Positions 54,829 to 63,824 of a stretch of DNA of 64,000 nt are shown here, piece by piece. The stretch covers positions 248,001 to 312,000 of the forward strand of contig JARLHI010000048.1 of NCBI GenBank assembly GCA_031292355.1. The letters are read 5' to 3'. Position 1 is the first letter of the stretch, and every line of letters begins with the position of its first letter. This DNA is from Candidatus Obscuribacterales bacterium. GTDB taxonomy: Bacteria > Cyanobacteriota > Vampirovibrionia > Obscuribacterales > Obscuribacteraceae. The position numbers and the translations under genes were made by a program. The notes under the pieces were generated by a model. It ran no database searches and was not told the DNA's origin. It saw only the letters and a program-made list of their open reading frames with translations.

Positions 54829-55797
54829 TTAGATTGCAACCAGTTGTTTGAGACCATCTATAGTTGCTTGCAGAGAAGCAGCATCATTGACGTTGAACAA
54901 TTTGCAGTTCTTGTCAATTTTTTTGATCGTTCCAACGAGCACTTTGCCCGGACCAATTTCCACAAAAGTATCGACGCCTTGAGAAATCATATACTCGACT
55001 GAAGAATACCAGCGCACCGCGTGATCCATCTGCTGAGTTAGTTTTGAACGCACTTCCTGAGCCGATTTTGTGGGCAGGGCGTCAAAATTCTGAACGATGC
55101 TTGTCTTTGGATCGGCAACAGTTGCTTGCTCTAGAGACTGAGCAAACTGCTTTGCGGCAGGCACCATTAAAGGAGAATGAAAAGCGCCGCCAACTGGCAG
55201 TGGTATCACTTTACCACCAGAGGCTTTAGCCAGGTCACCAGCTTTAGCGACTGCAGTTGGACTACCTGAAATGACGAGCTGATCGCGAGTATTGAAATTA
55301 GCCACTATCACAACAGACTCATCGCCAGATAATCCTTCCCTTTTTAAAACGACGGAAGCTTCTTTGCACACTTCTTCTAGCTTTTCAGCAGGCACGCCAA
55401 GAACTGCAGACATTGCCCCTTTTGCACAATCTTCCATGAGCTCAGCGCGTTTTTTAACAAGCAAAACAGCATCGTCTAGGCTAAGAGATTCGGCCGCAAC
55501 AAGAGCTGTAAATTCACCAAGACTATGACCAGCCACAAAATCAGGCTGCAAACCACCAGCTGCTTTGTAGGCAGCCCAGGCAGCAAGTGACGTAGCCAGA
55601 ATAGTTGGCTGAGTGTTGATTGTTCGCTTTAGTTCAGCTTCTGGACCTTCAAAACAAAGTTTGCTCAGTGTTTGTTTTGCGCAACTATCTACTTGCTCAA
55701 AGACTTGCTTAGCAGCAGTATGAGCATTGAACAAATCAAGCCCCATGCCCACGCTCTGTGAACCTTGCCCTGGAAAGATGCATGCCAGTTTGCCCAT
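54829..55797 (-). CDS. fabD: Malonyl-CoA-acyl carrier protein transacylase
   Basis: A 322-residue transacylase that loads malonate onto ACP for fatty-acid synthesis. The start is ATG 55797 with GAGGAG upstream; TTG 55803 is an alternative. The nucleophile is Ser in G-H-S-L-G-E near residue 90, the first motif F-P-G-Q-G-S-Q is near residue 7 and the catalytic His is in G-A-F-H-S-P-L near residue 203. The length is normal. It follows fabH by 31 bp in the conserved plsX-fabH-fabD order. Confidence 0.95.
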   Translation of the reverse strand: MGKLACIFPGQGSQSVGMGLDLFNAHTAAKQVFEQVDSCAKQTLSKLCFEGPEAELKRTINTQPTILATSLAAWAAYKAAGGLQPDFVAGHSLGEFTALVAAESLSLDDAVLLVKKRAELMEDCAKGAMSAVLGVPAEKLEEVCKEASVVLKREGLSGDESVVIVANFNTRDQLVISGSPTAVAKAGDLAKASGGKVIPLPVGGAFHSPLMVPAAKQFAQSLEQATVADPKTSIVQNFDALPTKSAQEVRSKLTQQMDHAVRWYSSVEYMISQGVDTFVEIGPGKVLVGTIKKIDKNCKLFNVNDAASLQATIDGLKQLVAI

Positions 55798-55828
55798 GGT
55801 CAATCTCCTCGTTTCAGATAGGTGTCAG

Positions 55829-56875
55829 CTAAGTCTCAGCAACTTTAGTGTTCTGTTCAGCGCGCTTATCGACGGCACTCCAGCGGATAATGGCTGCTCC
55901 CCATGTCAATCCGCCGCCAAAGCCAACGAGCGCACAAATGGCTGGAGTTTTTATTTGCTTTCGACGCAGTGCCTGCCATAAAGCAAGTGGAATCGATGCA
56001 GCAGATGTATTTCCCAGCTCATCGACGTTGCTGACAATTTGCTCTTTAGTCATACCTAATTTGTCAGCAGCAGAATTGATAATGCGTCGATTAGCCTGGT
56101 GAGGCACGAAATAGTCTATGTCTGCCACAGTTATGCCAGCTTTTTCAGCAGCAGTGCGCACCGCCTCTGGTACCGCATTGATAGCAAATTCATAGACCTG
56201 TCTTCCTTGCATTTGCAAAAAACGATCTACTTTTTTGATGGGCGGAGTAACTTCGGCGCGAGGATAGCCCATGCCTGTATTAGGGATCTTGAGCAGGTGA
56301 CCACCAGTACCATCAGCACGCAAATAAGTTGCCAGCATGTCGTTTCGGTCATCATCAGCCGCTTGCAGAACGAAAGCACCGGCGCCATCGCCAAAAAGAA
56401 TGCAGGTATTTCTGTCTTCCCAATCTAAAAAGCGTGAGTGAACATCAACGCCAACGACCAGCACATTTTTGTACATGCCTGTGTTGATAAATTGCTGTCC
56501 AACGGCAAGCGCATAGACAATACCTGTGCAGGCAGCTTCCATATCAAAGCATGCAGCTTTGGTGGCACCAATGGCTCCTTGCACCATGCAGGCAGTAGAG
56601 GGATAAAGATTCTCCGGAGTAGACGTTGCGACAATAATCAAATCTAGATCGGCAGGCTCGATACCGGCAAAACCAAGAGCATCTCGAGCTGCTTCTGTCG
56701 CCAGTCCGCTCGTTGTTTCATCACCGGAGACAATACGTCTTTCTTTGATACCAGTACGGGTAGTGATCCATTCGTCGGAAGTGGCGACAAGCTTTTCTAG
56801 ATCTGCGTTAGTGACTACGGAGATAGGAACACCTGCTCCAACTCCGATAATTTTTGCTCCGACCAGCTTATTCAC
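55829..56875 (-). CDS. fabH: 3-oxoacyl-ACP synthase III
   Basis: A 348-residue ketoacyl synthase that starts fatty-acid chains. The catalytic triad is visible: Cys in E-A-A-C-T-G near residue 112, His in P-H-Q-A-N-R-R near residue 246 and Asn in G-N-T-S-A-A near residue 276. The A-C-T-G context and W-G-A-A-I-I-R end are those of FabH. The GTG start at 56875 overlaps the plsX stop by 4 bp. Confidence 0.97.
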   Translation of the reverse strand: MNKLVGAKIIGVGAGVPISVVTNADLEKLVATSDEWITTRTGIKERRIVSGDETTSGLATEAARDALGFAGIEPADLDLIIVATSTPENLYPSTACMVQGAIGATKAACFDMEAACTGIVYALAVGQQFINTGMYKNVLVVGVDVHSRFLDWEDRNTCILFGDGAGAFVLQAADDDRNDMLATYLRADGTGGHLLKIPNTGMGYPRAEVTPPIKKVDRFLQMQGRQVYEFAINAVPEAVRTAAEKAGITVADIDYFVPHQANRRIINSAADKLGMTKEQIVSNVDELGNTSAASIPLALWQALRRKQIKTPAICALVGFGGGLTWGAAIIRWSAVDKRAEQNTKVAET

Positions 56876-57891
56876 GATGCGTCCCTTTCGGTGCCCCTAC
56901 TTAAAGAGGATTCAATTTTACGAATAACGTCGGCTGCAACCATCTCTTTCGCCACACGTACCGCATTTTTTATCGCGGTATGCTTGGAGCCACCATGGGC
57001 GATCACACAAACACCCTTGACGCCAACTAATAAAGCGCCACCCGCTTCGTTGTGGTCGATGCGTCGGCGCATGGCTTCGAGTGCTGGTTTAGCCAGGTAG
57101 CCAGCCACCTGTCCGCGAGGATCTTGCATCAATTCTTGTCTGAGCATTTGCGCCACCATCTTGGCGATGCCTTCTGCGGTTTTCAAAGCGATATTGCCTG
57201 TGAAACCATCGGTCACGACGACGTCAACCTTGGCCATTGGAAAGTCTCTGCCCTCGACAAAGCCGATAAAGTTGAGTCTTTTCTCAGCTTTCAAGACTTT
57301 GTAGGCCTCTTGAACCAGAGCATTGCCTTTTGTTTCTTCAGTGCCAATATTGAGTAAACCAACAGTGGGTCTCTCAATTCCGTACAAACCTTGATATAAA
57401 ATCGATCCCATCAAGCCAAATTGATGCAGTTGATTGGAATTGCATTCGACGTTTGCACCTACATCGATGACGATCGAACGTCGATTTTTATTAGTTGTAG
57501 GCATGGCGACGGCAATAGCCGAGCGCTCAACGTTTGCAATTCGACCCAGACCAAATTGAGCAGCAACTGCTGCTGCTCCGGTTGATCCCGCCGCTACAAC
57601 TGCATCGGCATAGCCGTCTGCCACACGCTTATTGGCGACGACAATCGATGAATCTTTCTTACGGCGAACCCCAGACGCAGATTTTTCGCCCATCTCGATT
57701 ACTTCTGACGATGGAACGACAGTAACGTCAAGACCTTTCAGGTCATGACGTTTTAATTCGGCTTCCACTTTGTCTTGAATTCCGACGAGCTGAATCGCAA
57801 CGCCGTACTCTTTGGCTGCGAGAACGGCGCCATGTACAACTTCGCGGGGGGCATAGTCACCGCCCATGGCGTCGACTGCTATCCGAATCAT
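56872..57891 (-). CDS. plsX: Phosphate acyltransferase PlsX
   Basis: A 339-residue soluble enzyme that makes acyl-phosphate from acyl-ACP for phospholipid synthesis. The N-terminal motif is A-V-D-A-M-G-G-D-Y-A-P near residue 5, with further family blocks S-A-S-G-V-R-R-K-K-D-S-S near residue 71 and G-A-N-V-E-C near residue 146. The start is ATG 57891 with GGGAG six bases upstream. It lies 51 bp after rpmF. The order with yceD, rpmF and fabH is widespread in bacteria. Confidence 0.97.
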   Translation of the reverse strand: MIRIAVDAMGGDYAPREVVHGAVLAAKEYGVAIQLVGIQDKVEAELKRHDLKGLDVTVVPSSEVIEMGEKSASGVRRKKDSSIVVANKRVADGYADAVVAAGSTGAAAVAAQFGLGRIANVERSAIAVAMPTTNKNRRSIVIDVGANVECNSNQLHQFGLMGSILYQGLYGIERPTVGLLNIGTEETKGNALVQEAYKVLKAEKRLNFIGFVEGRDFPMAKVDVVVTDGFTGNIALKTAEGIAKMVAQMLRQELMQDPRGQVAGYLAKPALEAMRRRIDHNEAGGALLVGVKGVCVIAHGGSKHTAIKNAVRVAKEMVAADVIRKIESSLSRGTERDAS

Positions 57892-57942
57892 TCCTGACTC
57901 CCGCTTTGCACTGATTAAACTACCTACAGACTGACCGGGCTC

Positions 57943-58131
57943 TTAAACAACCACACTGTCGCGGCGGCTAGCCGGACGGCCTTTGTAAAAACCGCAAACG
58001 ATGCACAATTGGTGGGGACGGCTCGGCGAGCCGCAGTTTGTGCAGTTTACCAGGGTGGTAAGTTCTGCCTTCCAGTGCGCGCGTCTTTGGTGTTGTTTCT
58101 GGTGCGAGGTCTTCTTCTTAGGAACGGCCAT
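57943..58131 (-). CDS. rpmF: 50S ribosomal protein L32
   Basis: A 62-residue ribosomal protein. It opens M-A-V-P-K-K-K-T-S-H-Q-K-Q-H-Q-R-R-A-H, the family mark, and has a zinc ribbon of C-T-N-C and C-I-V-C. The start is ATG 58131 with GGAGAG upstream. It sits between yceD and plsX, as in many genomes. Confidence 0.97.
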   Translation of the reverse strand: MAVPKKKTSHQKQHQRRAHWKAELTTLVNCTNCGSPSRPHQLCIVCGFYKGRPASRRDSVVV

Positions 58132-58179
58132 GACTAAATGCTCTCCACATAGGTCCGGGGGTCCGGGACTGAATATTAT

Positions 58180-58743
58180 CTACGAATTTTCCTGAGAATC
58201 TTGATTTGGAAACAGAGTCTTTAAGTTCTGCCACCGGGGATCGATTGGTTTTTTGTTTCCCGTCGGCCCTGTTGGCTTCCCGCCATCGTCGGTAGCCCCG
58301 TTTCCGTGGCTGTTTCCAGACTCGTGAACTTTTGGCGGTCCGGGACATTCCGTTCCACAAAAGCAGTACGAGGGTGTTGCTAACGTAACAGCTTGATACA
58401 CAATATCGTTGATGTCAAGGACGCCATCATCAGGCATGAGTTCGACGAAGTCGTCGCGCTGTAGCTCTTTCTCTCTCGATTCCCCTTCGAAATATTCTTT
58501 GGAGACAAGGCGCTCATCGAGTTCTACGGTCAAACTTTGAAAGTATGGTCGTAAACAACGGTCGCAATGCAGTTTGAGAAGCGAGACTACACGTCCAGTC
58601 AGCGTTACACCAATCGCGCCCAAGCTTATAGAAACCTCACCTACAACTGGCTTAACGCAAGCGGTATCGCCTAACGTTTCTTTAAATTCAAGATTCAGTC
58701 TATGAGCGGGCATTGCCCTGATTTCATCAACAGTTATCTTCAT
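58180..58743 (-). CDS. yceD: YceD (DUF177) family protein, 23S rRNA accumulation
   Basis: A 187-residue DUF177 protein, known in Escherichia coli to affect 23S rRNA accumulation. A C-x2-C pair (H-C-D-R-C-L-R) lies near residue 62 and a second cysteine pair (C-F-C-G-T-E-C) near residue 129, giving a possible metal site. The last 50 residues are low complexity and proline-rich, longer than usual. The start is ATG 58743, without a strong binding site. It is the first gene of the operon with rpmF and plsX, and the 48-bp gap to rpmF fits cotranscription. Confidence 0.9.
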   Translation of the reverse strand: MKITVDEIRAMPAHRLNLEFKETLGDTACVKPVVGEVSISLGAIGVTLTGRVVSLLKLHCDRCLRPYFQSLTVELDERLVSKEYFEGESREKELQRDDFVELMPDDGVLDINDIVYQAVTLATPSYCFCGTECPGPPKVHESGNSHGNGATDDGGKPTGPTGNKKPIDPRWQNLKTLFPNQDSQENS

Positions 58744-58948
58744 CAGCCAAGCCAGCTTAATACAGAAGGCGGTAAAGCAGCCCGTTTAAGTGCTTAGAGT
58801 GAAGCTCGGAGCACAGGGCTTGCAAGTAGGAGGCCTCGCCCAACGCTTAAAACGCTGGATGAGCCTGAACGGAGGATAATGATACAGCATTTCGCATATC
58901 TGCATGATTCCAGCCGCGCCAATGAAAGCGCTTAGAGAAATTGAATCG

Positions 58949-60307
58949 ATGAAAATTAACGGCTCTTCACGTTTACTGACTGCAGATTGGGTTCTTCCTG
59001 TTTCCGGACCGCCCATTGAAGATGCTGCCGTGCTAATTAGTGATCATATAGATTGGGTCGGAAAATTGAGCGATTTGCCTGCCAACGTCCGCCAAACGCT
59101 TGCGAAACGAACAAATTCATACGGTCACGCTCTCATTACGCCTGGTCTGATTAACCTACATGCTCATCTTGACTATTCACATTTGCACGGAGTCGACTGC
59201 AATTCGGCACTTTTTACCTGGATGCGAAATCTCCTTAAAAATAGCTCCAGCTGGAGTCCTGAAGACTTTGCAGCATCAGCTTTATACGGCGCGAAAAAAG
59301 CAGCAGAAGCTGGCACTACCTTTATTGTGGACAGCTCATTTACAGGAAATTCGGCACAGGCACTCGCTGAAACCGGCTTACGAGCAATTGTTGGACTGGA
59401 GTTGTTTGGCAGCAGCGAAGTTCACGCCGACTCAATCTGGCAGCAATGGCTCTCTAAATACGAAAAGCTGAATGAAGTCAACAAAGCACGGGCACGGGGG
59501 TTGATTACTTTAACGGTCGCGCCACACGCACCTTATACGGTGGCACCAGCGTTGTGGCGACAGGCAAAAAACTGGTGTGCAAAAAATAATTTAAAACTGA
59601 CAGCGCATATTGCCGAATCCAGTCAGGAGTATGAATGGATTAAAGCTGGAAATACGGAACTGGATGAATACCTGGCATTTGTGCGTTCCCTGTACGCAGC
59701 CGGTAGCCAGTCACTGAAAGATTACGACTATCTCAAAGATGTCAGAGATACTAGCTGGCGAGCCAGAGGCGGCTCACCAGTCACTCACTTAGCAGACAGC
59801 GACTTATTAGATAAGAACACTCTTGCAGTACATTTGGTGCATGCTTCGACTGATGATTTGGGTATTCTGCAAAAAGCGGGAGCTACAGTTGCGCACTGTC
59901 CACGCAGCAACAGTCGTCTGCGCAATGGCCGAGCACGAATTGAGAATTTCGTCAGCGCCTCTTTGCCATTTGCCTTCGGTACAGACAGTCTGGCCTCTGT
60001 GGACGATTTGGATTTGCGCGCGGAAATTCGAGCGGCTCTTTTGATTCACCGGGCAGCAAATCCAGATTTTCAGTTTACAGACGATGACGCTCTCAAAGCC
60101 TGCACCCTGACTGCTGCTCGAATTCTTGACAGGCAGCACGAGGTTGGCACGCTTGAGCCGGAAAAAAAAGCCGATATCTGTATATTTTCGCTGGAGCGCG
60201 CAACCAGAAACCCTGTCTCCGCTCTATTTCATGAAAGCGCAACCGTTCAGGATGTTTTTGTTAATGGTGTGCAAATTGTCAGAAACGGTGTGGCTTCACG
60301 TATTTGA
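58949..60307 (+). CDS. Amidohydrolase family deaminase-like protein
   Basis: A 452-residue metal-dependent amidohydrolase (TRZ/ATZ or cytosine-deaminase type). The metal motif is H-A-H-L-D-Y near residue 75, further histidines lie in A-P-H-A-P-Y near residue 192 and T-A-H-I-A-E near residue 218, and G-T-D-S-L-A-S near residue 347 carries the catalytic Asp. It resembles aminofutalosine deaminase and S-adenosylhomocysteine deaminases. No menaquinone gene is nearby to decide. The start is uncertain: ATG 58949 gives the family-like opening (58904 and 58922 are upstream options). Confidence 0.85.
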   Translation: MKINGSSRLLTADWVLPVSGPPIEDAAVLISDHIDWVGKLSDLPANVRQTLAKRTNSYGHALITPGLINLHAHLDYSHLHGVDCNSALFTWMRNLLKNSSSWSPEDFAASALYGAKKAAEAGTTFIVDSSFTGNSAQALAETGLRAIVGLELFGSSEVHADSIWQQWLSKYEKLNEVNKARARGLITLTVAPHAPYTVAPALWRQAKNWCAKNNLKLTAHIAESSQEYEWIKAGNTELDEYLAFVRSLYAAGSQSLKDYDYLKDVRDTSWRARGGSPVTHLADSDLLDKNTLAVHLVHASTDDLGILQKAGATVAHCPRSNSRLRNGRARIENFVSASLPFAFGTDSLASVDDLDLRAEIRAALLIHRAANPDFQFTDDDALKACTLTAARILDRQHEVGTLEPEKKADICIFSLERATRNPVSALFHESATVQDVFVNGVQIVRNGVASRI

Positions 60308-60376
60308 CGCAGTTGAGCCAGTAGCGGTTTTAGGGCCGGCGCGATGGGGCAAAATACTGTCAGACAGGGGCGTGAC

Positions 60377-61087
60377 ATGAAAGAAACTCAAAAACTCAAT
60401 CCAGGCAACGATCACATCTGCAGCGGCCGCACCTGCATGTTTTGCCGGGTGGCCGCGACTTATGAAGGGCAGCAGATGCAACAGGCGATGCTGAATAAAC
60501 AGGTCCTGACGCGTGTTCAGGAGCTGGAATTAAAGAACGTAATTCATTCCTCTAAAGATTTATCCGACATTATCTCCATCGAGGAAGCCGAGCGCCTGGC
60601 CCTCATGGATGACCTCACGCCTCTTTACAATGCCCGTACCTTTCTAGGTGAATTCAAAGACGAAATTAGTCGAGCGAAACGCTACAAACGTGCACTTTCT
60701 TTATGTGTGCTCAATGTCGACAATTATCAAGACATCAACAGTCAGCACTCGCATCTAGCTTGCGATGCAGTTTTGAAGGCAGTGGGCGAAGTGATTCTGA
60801 CCTGCCTTAGAGATGTGGACATTCCTTCGCGCTACAACGAAGAAGAATTCGCCATTATGCTTCCCGAAACCAATGCGACAGGAGCTCTGCGCGTGGCCGA
60901 GCGCCTGCGTCAGAGAATTGCCAAAGAAATCATCCCTTATAAGAAGCATCAAATAAAAGTGACTGCAAGCGTCGGCGTTGCCACACTACCTGGTGAAGCC
61001 AAAGATTGGGAAGAATTGATGATTCAAGCGGTCAGCGCCAGATGCCTGGCCAGCGAGCGCGGCGGTAATCAAGTCGGCGTTGTTTAG
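60377..61087 (+). CDS. Degenerate GGDEF protein with Cys-rich N-terminus
   Basis: A 236-residue protein. The start is ATG 60377 with AGGGG upstream. The N-terminal 30 residues contain C-S-G-R-T-C-M-F-C, a C-x4-C-x2-C set that could bind metal or be redox-active. A coiled-coil helix follows near residues 35-70. The GGDEF domain (M-D-D-L-T-P-L-Y-N-A-R near residue 77 onward) is degenerate: the signature reads R-Y-N-E-E-E-F in place of R-Y-G-G-D-E-F, and the first acidic pair reads N-V-D-N in place of D-I-D-H. It is probably not an active cyclase but may bind c-di-GMP or a partner. Confidence 0.82.
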   Translation: MKETQKLNPGNDHICSGRTCMFCRVAATYEGQQMQQAMLNKQVLTRVQELELKNVIHSSKDLSDIISIEEAERLALMDDLTPLYNARTFLGEFKDEISRAKRYKRALSLCVLNVDNYQDINSQHSHLACDAVLKAVGEVILTCLRDVDIPSRYNEEEFAIMLPETNATGALRVAERLRQRIAKEIIPYKKHQIKVTASVGVATLPGEAKDWEELMIQAVSARCLASERGGNQVGVV

Positions 61088-61252
61088 CGGGATTTTAGAG
61101 TCCAACCGTTAATGAAGCTCATATTGGTGCGGTTTCCACAGGCGCGCCTGAGCGCCACAGGTTAGAATGAATCGTTGAAATAATTCGACTTTACCTGAAA
61201 GGGCAAATTCGAGTTTGCGCGCATTTTATTACTAATAAGTTGGAAAGAGCCG

Positions 61253-62818
61253 ATGACAAGTCAGTGGCAAAGTAAGTCTAAAAAAGGCTTCGCGACCAAT
61301 TCTTTTTTTAAAGATTGGAAACCGTGGGCAGTGCTCGGCGTTCTCGCCTGGTCTCTGGTCACCTTATTGCAGGTAGAGCCTCAAGCCACCATTGACGACT
61401 GGAATCATCTGGCCAGCCTACCTCCCGCTCAACTCAACACCGAAATCGTGTCACGCGAGCAAAAAGTGGCTGGCTACGACAAAATGAATTCGTACGAGCG
61501 CGAAGATCTGCACAAACGCTTTCAAGACGACGCTCAACTTGCCAACAACATTCAAATTCTTGGTCACTTTCAGAAATATGTCCTTTTCACAAATTTAAAA
61601 CTCGGTCTAGATTTGCGTGGCGGCAGTCAGCTCATGCTGCAAGCACTACCAGCACCACCGCAAGTGCCTGAAATTACTCAGGAAGTTATGCGTGGTGTAG
61701 AAACAGTCATCAATAACCGCATCAACTCTCTGGGTGTCTCAGAAACACTCGTGCAACGCTCAGGCAAAGATCGTCTGATTGTCGAGATGCCCGGTATCAA
61801 AGACCCACAGCAAGCCAAGGATCGCATCGGCACAACCGCTTTGCTTGAATTCAAAGAACTGACATTTTCACCAGAACGCAAACCCATCTGGAAAGATGTT
61901 GGTTTAACTGGTGCTGATTTTAAACATGCGCAAGGATCGCCAATGGCCGGTGGTGGCTTATGGCGTGTGACGTTCGAATTTAAACCAGATGGTGCCCGAA
62001 AATTCGGCGAATTAACTTCACGCCTGGTTGGTCACCAAATCGGTATATTCCTGGACGGTCAACCTACCGATCGCAATGCTGATGGCAGACCAATGTCAGC
62101 AGATGAATATCGCGGCGTTACCGTGCGCGAACCAATTCTCGGTGGCAACGGCGAAATCACTGGAAACTTCAATAAAGATCAAGCAGTTGATCTTTCGGTC
62201 AAACTAAATGCCGGTGCATTACCTGTGCCAGTGCGTATTCTCGAAGAAAGAACAGTCGGGGCAACACTCGGACAGGATTCAATTCAAAAGAGCTTGCTCG
62301 CCGGTGCTGTCGGTATCGCAGCAGTAATGATTTTCATGGTTGCTGTGTACGGAATACCCGGTCTTGTTGCTGACATTGCTCTGGTTCTGTACACATTAGC
62401 CACGCTCGCTATTTTCAAAGCCTTGCCGGTAACAATAACGCTTGCCGGGATTGCTGGATTTATCCTGTCAATTGGGATGGCTGTTGACGCCAACATTCTG
62501 ATTTTTGAACGAACCAAGGAAGAAATTCGCGGCGGACGCTCTTTGTATATGGCAATTGAAAATGGCTTTAACAGGGCGTTTTCGTCCATCTTTGACAGTA
62601 ACGCAAACAGCTTGATCGCCTGCAGCGTGCTCATGCTTTTCGGCACTTCCATCGTTAAAGGATTTGCCGTAACGCTCGCCATAGGTGTGCTCGTTTCGAT
62701 GTTCACCGCTATCACCGCGACGCGCACATTGCTGCACCTGGTTCCACGTGATTTTGCAATCTTCGGCAAAGCGAATAAACAAGTCGCCCAGTCAATGCCC
62801 AGTAAGGAGGCTGTATGA
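61253..62818 (+). CDS. secD: Protein translocase subunit SecD
   Basis: A 521-residue RND-type membrane protein that helps Sec translocation using the proton-motive force. One helix lies near residues 26-42, then a large periplasmic part with the family motif L-G-L-D-L-R-G-G-S near residue 118 and V-I-N-N-R-I-N-S-L-G-V near residue 160, then five helices from residue 345. The G-M-A-V-D-A-N-I-L-I-F-E-R block near residue 407 contains the conserved Asp. The start is ATG 61253; its stop overlaps secF by 4 bp. Confidence 0.97.
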   Translation: MTSQWQSKSKKGFATNSFFKDWKPWAVLGVLAWSLVTLLQVEPQATIDDWNHLASLPPAQLNTEIVSREQKVAGYDKMNSYEREDLHKRFQDDAQLANNIQILGHFQKYVLFTNLKLGLDLRGGSQLMLQALPAPPQVPEITQEVMRGVETVINNRINSLGVSETLVQRSGKDRLIVEMPGIKDPQQAKDRIGTTALLEFKELTFSPERKPIWKDVGLTGADFKHAQGSPMAGGGLWRVTFEFKPDGARKFGELTSRLVGHQIGIFLDGQPTDRNADGRPMSADEYRGVTVREPILGGNGEITGNFNKDQAVDLSVKLNAGALPVPVRILEERTVGATLGQDSIQKSLLAGAVGIAAVMIFMVAVYGIPGLVADIALVLYTLATLAIFKALPVTITLAGIAGFILSIGMAVDANILIFERTKEEIRGGRSLYMAIENGFNRAFSSIFDSNANSLIACSVLMLFGTSIVKGFAVTLAIGVLVSMFTAITATRTLLHLVPRDFAIFGKANKQVAQSMPSKEAV

Positions 62819-63771
62819 ACGGCTTTAACGTAGACCTGGTCAAATACCGTTCACTCTGGTTCGGCATATCGCTCGCTATTTTGATTCCGGGAATAATCGG
62901 GATCATCGCCTGCTGCGCCAAATTTCACGCACCGCTTAAACCGGGTATCGATTTTACCGGTGGTTCCATCTTGCAATATCAGTTTGATAAACCAGCGGCA
63001 TTGGATACGGTGCGAGCAGTTCTTGACGATAACGGCTTTGTCGGTTCACAAGTTCAGCAAGCTTCTATTTCTGGTCATGAAGTAATAGTGATGCGTACCA
63101 AAGCCATCGATGACGAAGCGCAAAAGCGCAAACTCGATACCGGACTGCAACAAAAGCTCGGCGCATTCAAAGTGTTGTCAGTCGATAAGGTTTCGGCAAC
63201 GGTTGGTCCTGAGTTATTAACCAATGGTCTAGTCGCGCTCATCATCACGTTCTCGATGATGGTCGCTTATATCTCATATCGTTTTATGATCGATTATGCA
63301 GTCTGCGCAATTGTTGCTTTATTTCACGATGTGCTTGCCTTGTGCGGCATTTTCGCCGTTCTTGGCTTAACCGTCGGTACTGAAGTGGACAGCTTATTCA
63401 TCAGTGCAATTTTGACAGTGATTGGATTTTCTGTTCACGACACAATCGTCGTTTTCGATCGCATCCGTGAAAACTCCAAATTCGTTGGCAGCAAAAAGAC
63501 TGATGAAACAGGAAGCACCGTGAAGAAAACTTTTGGAGATGTCGCCAATGATAGTGTCAATCAAACGATGACCCGGTCTATCTATACTTCATTGACAGTC
63601 ATCATCACTTTGACCTGTCTGTTCATGCTGGGTGGTGTCACCACTCGTGACTTTGTACTGGCCATGCTTATAGGCATTATCTCTGGTACTTACTCGTCCA
63701 TATTCAACGCGAGCTGTCTACTCGTTTGGTGGCGTGAATTCAAAACGCAAAAACGGGTCAAGACTGCCTAA
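62815..63771 (+). CDS. secF: Protein translocase subunit SecF
   Basis: A 318-residue partner of SecD. The first periplasmic part carries G-I-D-F-T-G-G-S near residue 44, and the membrane region has six helices with S-V-H-D-T-I-V-V-F-D-R-I-R-E-N near residue 204. The start ATG 62815 overlaps the secD stop. A PilB/GspE-like gene follows 53 bp later, so export and secretion genes are grouped. Confidence 0.97.
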   Translation: MNGFNVDLVKYRSLWFGISLAILIPGIIGIIACCAKFHAPLKPGIDFTGGSILQYQFDKPAALDTVRAVLDDNGFVGSQVQQASISGHEVIVMRTKAIDDEAQKRKLDTGLQQKLGAFKVLSVDKVSATVGPELLTNGLVALIITFSMMVAYISYRFMIDYAVCAIVALFHDVLALCGIFAVLGLTVGTEVDSLFISAILTVIGFSVHDTIVVFDRIRENSKFVGSKKTDETGSTVKKTFGDVANDSVNQTMTRSIYTSLTVIITLTCLFMLGGVTTRDFVLAMLIGIISGTYSSIFNASCLLVWWREFKTQKRVKTA

Positions 63772-63824
63772 TTAGACACTTCAAAAACTATCAGGGCGTT
63801 ACAGCAAACTCAAAAGAGAAACTC

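Noticed and set aside
61088-61252. Short GC hairpin (GGCGC/GCGCC) before secD as a terminator
   Set aside because: Only five base pairs and no following T-run.
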